Assembly (NCBI GenBank): GCA_044426355.1
Contig: JAWXUO010000040.1
Span: forward strand, 1-20,261
Direction: 5' to 3'
DNA from: CAYJLC01 sp044426355
GTDB lineage: Bacteria; Bacillota; Clostridia; Oscillospirales; Butyricicoccaceae
DNA: 20,261 bases
Part shown: positions 15,390 to 20,261 of the stretch, piece by piece
Layout of the letters: every line of letters begins with the position of its first letter
How positions within the stretch are numbered: position 1 is the first letter of the stretch
Notes under the pieces: model-generated
Told to the model about the DNA's origin: nothing
The model's input: only the letters and a program-made list of their open reading frames with translations
The model's database searches: none
Made by a program: the position numbers and the translations under genes

Positions 15390-17471
15390 ATGAACAAAGA
15401 GTATTTTGAACAAATTTATAATGATACACCACACCCTTGTGTTATTTCTGACCGAGTAACAAACGAAGTTGTGTTTATGAATGATGCTATGCAAGGATTT
15501 TTAGAGGATTTATCACCACCTCACGGTACAAAGTGTTATCAGGTTATACATCACTCAGACGCACCATGTGGCGAATGTGATAAAGACATTATGGGCGAAG
15601 GTGTTTATGACAACAGAATTATAACACACGAGCTTACAAATAAAAATTTTAATGTAACAACAACTATGCTCGGTGTAAATGGTAAGCAATATAATATGTG
15701 CAAATACGCACTTACAAAGTCTACAAATCCAGAGTTTACTTTTGAACATGCAATGACAGACTATGCAAGTGCAATTTCTAACGAAAATCCTGCATACACA
15801 TATAAATCTTTTTTAGAAATTCTAGGAAAATTTTATAGTTGTAGCCAAAGTTACTTATACAAAATAGACGCTGACACAAGAGAAGTTAAATATAGTTTCT
15901 CTTGGAATGACATTTACGCATTAAAAACATCAGAAATTTTATCAAATCCTATTATAATAGATGTTGTTTTTAAATGGGTAAAAGCAAAAAAACTAACTGG
16001 TGTAATCCAAATTGATTTTAACGGAGCAACTCCTACAGAACTTAACTTTTTGCAAAAATATGATATTGAAAACATGATAATATCTCCAATATTTGGCGAG
16101 CATGACGAAATTGTTGGCGTATACATTGGTATAAATTCAATTAACGCTAATAAATACATAGACACTAAAATCATGAAAGTTATAACTAATTATACCGAGC
16201 AAGCATTTAAAAAAGCGATAATTTTGAGCGAACTAATGCACAAAACGGATAAAGATTCGCTTACTAATTTATATTCTAGACGAAAATATGCACAAGATTT
16301 AGAAGCTTTGATTTCTTCAAACCACAATAAAGATATGGGTGTTATTTTTGCAAACCTAAATGGTTTAAGACAAACTAACGAAAATTTAGGATATAGTCAC
16401 GGCGACCAGTTTATTCAAAAAGCTTCGAAAATTCTATCAGATAATATTGACGAAAAAATTTATCGCACAAGTGGCGATGAGTTTGTAATATTCTTTGAAG
16501 AAATTAGCGAAGAAGATTTTTTAGAAAATGTAGATAAATTACATAAAATTATAGCAAACGGTAATGAAAATCTTTTTGCTATAGGCCACGCTTATCGTAA
16601 AGGCAATAATATAGATATTTTAAAATTAGTATCAGAAGCTGATAATGTAATGTATATAAATAAACAAGAATATTATCAATCTGTGCATAAAACTGCATAT
16701 AATGGTGCAACAAGCGAAATTTTATCCGACCTTATAAATGCAATAGACAACGACGAATTTTTAGTGTATTTACAACCTAAATTCAATTTATCAAATGATA
16801 CAATAGCAGGAGCAGAAGCTCTCGTTCGCCGATTTAACAAAAAAGACAACCGAATGGTATATCCTGATAGTTTTATCGAAGGGTACGAAAAAGTTTCGAT
16901 AATACGACATGTAGATATTTGTGTTTTAAACAAGGTTTGCAAAATGCTATCAAGTTGGGGCGATAGAAAAATACCTATTTCTGTAAATTTAAGCCGTGTT
17001 ACTCTATTAGAACATAATATAGTAGATACGGTGGATAAAATATGTAAAAAACACGATATTCCACCTCAGTTTATCATTATTGAAATTACCGAACGAGTGG
17101 GTCTTGTCGAAAACAATATTGCGTCAAAGCTTATCACAGATTTTAAAGAACGAGGATTTGCATTATCTCTTGATGATTTCGGCTGTGCTTATTCTAATAT
17201 CGTAACGCTTGCAAAAATTGATGTTGACGAAATTAAGATTGACAAAAGCCTTATTGATGAAATATTAATAAACCCTAAAAATCGTACAATAGTAGAAAAT
17301 TTACTTAAAATGTGTGCTTCTTTCGAAAATACTCATGTAGTAGCAGAGGGCATTGAAATGATAGAGCAAGCTGATGTACTTAGAGAATTTGGCTGTTCAT
17401 ATGGCCAAGGTTATCATTATTCAAAACCTATCACATCTAACGAATTTTATCAAAAATATGTAATTGCATAG
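15390..17471 (+). CDS. c-di-GMP phosphodiesterase: Cys-rich PAS-like, GAF-like, degenerate GGDEF and EAL domains
   Basis: A 693-residue soluble protein. Residues 1-115 look like a PAS fold with a cysteine motif, KCYQVIHHSDAPCGEC (C49, H54, C60, C63), which may hold metal, heme or a redox switch. Residues about 117-280 are GAF-like. The GGDEF domain (about 285-430) is degenerate: the metal-binding aspartates are replaced in FANLNGLRQTNENLGY, and the signature is SGDEF (361-365). It is probably not a cyclase and may bind GTP as a regulator. The EAL domain (about 445-690) keeps E476 in EAL, N533, E565, D595-D596, K616, E653 and Q673, so hydrolysis of c-di-GMP is expected. The next gene follows after 11 bases. 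Confidence 0.92.
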   Translation: MNKEYFEQIYNDTPHPCVISDRVTNEVVFMNDAMQGFLEDLSPPHGTKCYQVIHHSDAPCGECDKDIMGEGVYDNRIITHELTNKNFNVTTTMLGVNGKQYNMCKYALTKSTNPEFTFEHAMTDYASAISNENPAYTYKSFLEILGKFYSCSQSYLYKIDADTREVKYSFSWNDIYALKTSEILSNPIIIDVVFKWVKAKKLTGVIQIDFNGATPTELNFLQKYDIENMIISPIFGEHDEIVGVYIGINSINANKYIDTKIMKVITNYTEQAFKKAIILSELMHKTDKDSLTNLYSRRKYAQDLEALISSNHNKDMGVIFANLNGLRQTNENLGYSHGDQFIQKASKILSDNIDEKIYRTSGDEFVIFFEEISEEDFLENVDKLHKIIANGNENLFAIGHAYRKGNNIDILKLVSEADNVMYINKQEYYQSVHKTAYNGATSEILSDLINAIDNDEFLVYLQPKFNLSNDTIAGAEALVRRFNKKDNRMVYPDSFIEGYEKVSIIRHVDICVLNKVCKMLSSWGDRKIPISVNLSRVTLLEHNIVDTVDKICKKHDIPPQFIIIEITERVGLVENNIASKLITDFKERGFALSLDDFGCAYSNIVTLAKIDVDEIKIDKSLIDEILINPKNRTIVENLLKMCASFENTHVVAEGIEMIEQADVLREFGCSYGQGYHYSKPITSNEFYQKYVIA

Positions 17472-17482
17472 GAGAAAAATAA

Positions 17483-18640
17483 ATGCAACGAAAACAAAAA
17501 GCAAAACAAAGAGTTGATATTCAAGTTATGATTGTTGTCGCTATTTTTACTTTTATATCAACAACTGTAACAGCTGGAATTTATTGGACATACACCTTTA
17601 ATACTATGATGTCATCATTAGAAGAGCGAGTATATGCGTTATATAACGCTGTAGAGCAAACTTTAGACGAAGAAAGTTTCCGTGTTATCAATACTATTGA
17701 TGACATGAACACTGACTTGTATCGAGATACAATGAGAACATTATTATCACTAAAAAACGCATCTGGTGTAGAATATTTATACACAGCGAAAATAAATGAC
17801 GAAGCAAAGCTTATTTATATCATAGACGGACTAGAAGACCATCTGGACTTTCGCTATCCTGGCGACCTCATAGAACAAGAAATTAAACCTGCTATATTTG
17901 AAGCATTGTCTAATATCCCTGTTGTTCCTAAAAATATTTTACACACAGAATGGGGAGAAATTTTTGTAGCATATATGCCTTTTCACGCAAGCGACGGAAC
18001 TGTTATAGGTGTTGTTGGAATAGAATTTGACGCAACAGAAGTAAGTTCATCTTACAATAAGCTTGTTCGTGTTACCCCTATAATAATAATCGGCATGGTT
18101 ATCTTAGCTGTTATTCTTTCTAAATATTTATTTAAAAGAATTTCAAATCCTTTGTATATGGATAAAAATATTATAGACGAACCAACTGGCTTAAAAAACA
18201 GAAATGCATACGAAGTTGATATTAATAACCTTATAGCACAAGATGTAACTGATGATGTAGGCATTATAGTAGCTGATATAAACGGTCTAAAGGAAGTTAA
18301 TGACAGACTTGGACATATAGACGGGGACGAATATATAAAAATCGTTGCAAACTCAATTAAAGAACACAAAACAAAAGATATGATAGCCTACAGAACAGGT
18401 GGCGATGAATTTGTTATAATTCTTCGAAATGCAAAAGAAGAAGTGCTAACTGAATTTATCGAAAAATGTTCTAAACAGGTTAAAGAACAAAAACACTTGA
18501 AAAACATGCGTTGCTCGCTTGCTTGTGGTTTTGCTATATTCGACGGAACTTGCGACACAGTGCTTTCAGATACATTCCGTAGAGCAGATGATTCTATGTA
18601 TACTGAAAAGAAAAGACAAAAAGAAGAAAATGTGAGATAA
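17483..18640 (+). CDS. Membrane diguanylate cyclase (GGDEF) with Cache-like external domain
   Basis: A 385-residue protein. A first membrane segment (about 14-36) and a second (about 197-217) flank an external region of some 160 residues. Its SGVEYLYTAKIND, FVAYMPFHASDGTVIGVVGIEFD ending resembles Cache-type ligand sensors. The cytoplasmic GGDEF domain retains IIVADINGLKEVNDRLGHIDGDE and an intact GGDEF at 306-310, so it should synthesise c-di-GMP. No RxxD inhibitory site is seen five residues before the motif. An AGGAG site precedes the ATG, 11 bases after the phosphodiesterase gene, so an enzyme that makes c-di-GMP and one that breaks it down share a transcript. The operon ends at the hairpin at 18653. 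Confidence 0.93.
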   Translation: MQRKQKAKQRVDIQVMIVVAIFTFISTTVTAGIYWTYTFNTMMSSLEERVYALYNAVEQTLDEESFRVINTIDDMNTDLYRDTMRTLLSLKNASGVEYLYTAKINDEAKLIYIIDGLEDHLDFRYPGDLIEQEIKPAIFEALSNIPVVPKNILHTEWGEIFVAYMPFHASDGTVIGVVGIEFDATEVSSSYNKLVRVTPIIIIGMVILAVILSKYLFKRISNPLYMDKNIIDEPTGLKNRNAYEVDINNLIAQDVTDDVGIIVADINGLKEVNDRLGHIDGDEYIKIVANSIKEHKTKDMIAYRTGGDEFVIILRNAKEEVLTEFIEKCSKQVKEQKHLKNMRCSLACGFAIFDGTCDTVLSDTFRRADDSMYTEKKRQKEENVR

Positions 18641-18652
18641 AAGTTATTTAAG

Positions 18653-18680
18653 ACAGGTGGTAGATTGCCACCTGTTTTTT
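18653..18680 (+). terminator. Rho-independent terminator of the EAL/GGDEF operon
   Basis: ACAGGTGG (18653-18660) pairs perfectly with CCACCTGT (18668-18675) around a 7-nt loop, followed by six Ts (18675-18680). It sits 13 bases after the cyclase stop. Confidence 0.93.
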
Positions 18681-18756
18681 GTTGTTTTAAAGTGATTTTA
18701 AACATTTGTAGGTATTTTATGCATAAAAAAGCTCAACGGTGGTTTAGTTGTTTTTT

Positions 18757-18776
18757 ACACTCGCCGTTTGGCAGTT
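18757..18776 (+). repeat. Solo copy of the 20-bp repeat signature
   Basis: ACACTCGCCGTTTGGCAGTT occurs here, again at 18830-18849 in the same orientation, and inverted at 19291-19310. All three copies are identical over 20 bp. This copy is not followed by the AGTTCTTGG hairpin present beside the other two, so it is a truncated or separate unit. Confidence 0.9.
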
Positions 18777-18821
18777 ACTTTTTATTTGCACCAGTTAAAT
18801 TTAGTACTTAAAGTAATTTTT

Positions 18822-19321
18822 TTATTTTGACACTCGCCGTTTGGCAGTTCTTGGTTCGCCAAGAACTCAAGCGAAAAACTTTTTAGAAAAGTTTTACAAA
18901 ATTTATTGTGTATTTTGTTTTTATGTATTTCGGTTCGGTGGTGGAGTAATTTTAAGGCTTTTTCTTTCAAAATACGCTAACGCTCATGCTGTATTACATT
19001 TAATTTGCATTTTACAGACGAAAAAACCACCTAGCGTTCCGTTTATCTTCAATATGCGTTGTTTAATCTGTACAGAGGTTAAAATTTAGAAAAAACTAAA
19101 AAACCACTTTTAATTAGGCTGTTTCGCGCTGTTTACAAAGTTAAAATATGGCAAAATTAAACGATAGTGGTGAACAAAGCAAGCCTATTAAGCTCCACTC
19201 TAGCCGAATTATTTTACATAAAACAAATCTATAAATAAATTTGGTAAAACTTTTCTAAAAGTTTTTTTCTTGAGTTCTTGGAAACCCAAGAACTGCCAAA
19301 CGGCGAGTGTCAAAAATAATA
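18822..19321. repeat. 500-bp imperfect inverted-repeat element (MITE-like or structured RNA)
   Basis: The left arm (about 18822-18968) and right arm (about 19172-19321) are inverted copies of each other over about 147-150 nt. They are almost identical in the outer 80 and diverge inward. Each arm carries the 20-bp signature, then a 9-bp hairpin AGTTCTTGG/CCAAGAACT (loop TTCG on the left, GTTT on the right), then a second hairpin AAAACTTT/AAAGTTTT. The central 203 bp (18969-19171) has no convincing gene. No transposase is present. The outer flanks are T-rich/A-rich and no target duplication is clear. It could be a non-autonomous mobile element, a duplicated intergenic repeat or a transcribed structure. 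Confidence 0.85.
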
Positions 19322-19395
19322 AATTCACTTTAATTAATAAATTTATGCATTAAAATTATTATTTTAATTTTAAAACGCAATTTTAAAAAACAAAC

Positions 19396-20261
19396 TCAAT
19401 TTAATTTCAATAAATCCGAAACATATTCTTCCGTAAAATTCGCACCATTCAAAGTGAGTTTAAAAACTCCATCGCAAAGTATCACTTTTTCTTCATTCAT
19501 TAAAATATCAAGTAATTTTTCTAATTTTTTTTGCTCCCACGAAAGGTGATTTCCAATAGAATTAATCCCGTTTGCATAAATTTCTTTTTCTGTGTTTTGG
19601 TGCTTATAAATATGGATTAAAAGTGTAATATATTCAAATTTTAATTTTTGTTTCTTTTTACTAATTTCAAGACTAATTAAGCCTTTTTTCGGAGAAAATA
19701 CAAAAATTATTCCGAAAATCGCCCCAATAACCGAGGCTATTGTTCCTGCTATAGAAATGTCAAAAAATCTTGCGATTTGATAACCAACTACAGAACTTAA
19801 AACTCCAAAAAAAGCACTTAGGAAAAATATTTTTTTCAAGTCATCAGTTAGTAAATACGCAGTTATTGGTGGTCCTACCATAAAAGCTATGACTAAAATT
19901 GAGCCTACGATTTCAAAAGCTACAACAGTAGTTGCAGAAACCATAGTCATTAATGCATAGTGGAAAAAAACAGGTGAAAACCCGAGTGATAAAGCGAGTG
20001 CCGAGTCAAAAGTTACAAGTTTTAGTTCTTTATAAAAAAATCCTACAAAAGCAAGATTTAAAATAAGCAATGCACCACTTAAATATATTGATTTTGCACC
20101 TATTGAAACCCCCATTATAACAAGTCTGTCAAAAGGAGCATATGCAATCTCCCCTAGCAAAACTGTGTCTACACAAAGATGTGTATTTCGTGCAAATTTG
20201 CTAATTAATATAATCGCTATTGAGAAAAGCAAAGGAAAAATTATTGATATAGACGAATCTT
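19396..20261 (-). CDS. Metal ABC transporter permease, ZnuB/TroD type, with fused C-terminal domain (5' end outside window)
   Basis: This is the inner-membrane permease of a zinc/manganese/iron-type importer. The frame stays open to the window edge, reading DSSISIIFPLLFSIAIILISKF, a block typical of the ABC-3 family. The gene is therefore partial and the internal TTG at 20232 is not its start. Further family features are the ELKLVTFDSALALSLGFSP loop and AFEIVGSILVIAFMVGPPITAYLLTDDL, followed by two more membrane segments. After about residue 195 of the visible part there is a soluble tail of some 80 residues (FEYITLLIHIYKH...SIGNHLSWEQKKLEKLLDILMNEEKVILCDGVFKLT). It resembles a winged-helix, DtxR/MarR-like fold as seen in some TroC/TroD permeases. 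The cognate ATPase and binding protein are presumably upstream, outside the window. Confidence 0.88.
   Translation of the reverse strand, partial: DSSISIIFPLLFSIAIILISKFARNTHLCVDTVLLGEIAYAPFDRLVIMGVSIGAKSIYLSGALLILNLAFVGFFYKELKLVTFDSALALSLGFSPVFFHYALMTMVSATTVVAFEIVGSILVIAFMVGPPITAYLLTDDLKKIFFLSAFFGVLSSVVGYQIARFFDISIAGTIASVIGAIFGIIFVFSPKKGLISLEISKKKQKLKFEYITLLIHIYKHQNTEKEIYANGINSIGNHLSWEQKKLEKLLDILMNEEKVILCDGVFKLTLNGANFTEEYVSDLLKLN

Noticed and set aside
18841..19089. Plus-strand open frame of 82 codons inside the inverted-repeat element
   Set aside because: It has no ribosome binding site, a TTG start, a low-complexity cysteine/phenylalanine-rich product, and it crosses the hairpin arms. It is most likely chance.
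8757..19322. CRISPR array or phage-related cluster in the intergenic regions
   Set aside because: No regularly spaced repeats with unique spacers and no phage or cas genes are present. The repeats seen are inverted, or too few.
20230..20232. TTG as the start of the metal permease
   Set aside because: The frame continues open to the window edge with family-typical sequence, so this is an internal leucine codon.

Overview
The window is about 20 kb of AT-rich bacterial chromosome, dense in genes. Several traits point to a low-GC Bacillota (Clostridia) chromosome: strong AGGAGG-type ribosome binding sites, consensus sigma-A promoters with 17-bp spacers, an AgrC-like/LytTR two-component pair, a YtrA-type GntR operon and several c-di-GMP enzymes. 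I do not name a species. I see no rRNA, tRNA, CRISPR array, phage gene or transposase gene.

Layout. (1) 1-46 is the 5' tip of a leftward gene for an exported protein. It is divergent from a LytTR response regulator and AgrC-like histidine kinase (261-2295). A pair of 10-bp direct repeats with a 21-bp period, typical of LytTR-regulator sites, lies between them. (2) A double hairpin terminator separates the kinase from the convergent gltBD operon (glutamate synthase, 8378-2380, leftward). gltBD has a near-consensus promoter and a leader of about 130 nt that can fold. (3) A 588-bp intergenic stretch (8379-8966) holds the gltB control region, two AT-rich hairpins and a consensus promoter. (4) That promoter drives a rightward operon of five tightly packed genes (8967-12638): a YtrA-family repressor, two small membrane proteins, an ABC ATPase and a membrane-anchored extracytoplasmic protein. 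(5) A c-di-GMP neighbourhood (12681-18640) has a leftward membrane diguanylate cyclase and a leftward PTS-EIIC-like membrane protein. Divergent from these is a rightward pair: a phosphodiesterase with a degenerate GGDEF domain plus an intact EAL domain, then a second membrane diguanylate cyclase. (6) 18700-19395 has no convincing gene. It is largely a 500-bp imperfect inverted repeat with arms of about 147-150 nt, plus an extra copy of its 20-bp signature motif. (7) The right edge carries the C-terminal part of a metal (Zn/Mn/Fe-type) ABC permease with a fused, probably winged-helix, tail.

How the parts fit. The two-component pair probably senses an extracellular signal and may control the exported product at the left edge as well as itself. 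gltBD makes glutamate from glutamine and 2-oxoglutarate. The YtrA operon looks like an autoregulated envelope-stress or antibiotic-response exporter. The c-di-GMP genes pair synthesis with breakdown, and each membrane cyclase has an external sensing region.

The least explained structures are the 500-bp inverted repeat, the gltB leader, the orphan terminator-like hairpin at 8807-8850, and the paired LytTR-type repeats in the left intergenic region.
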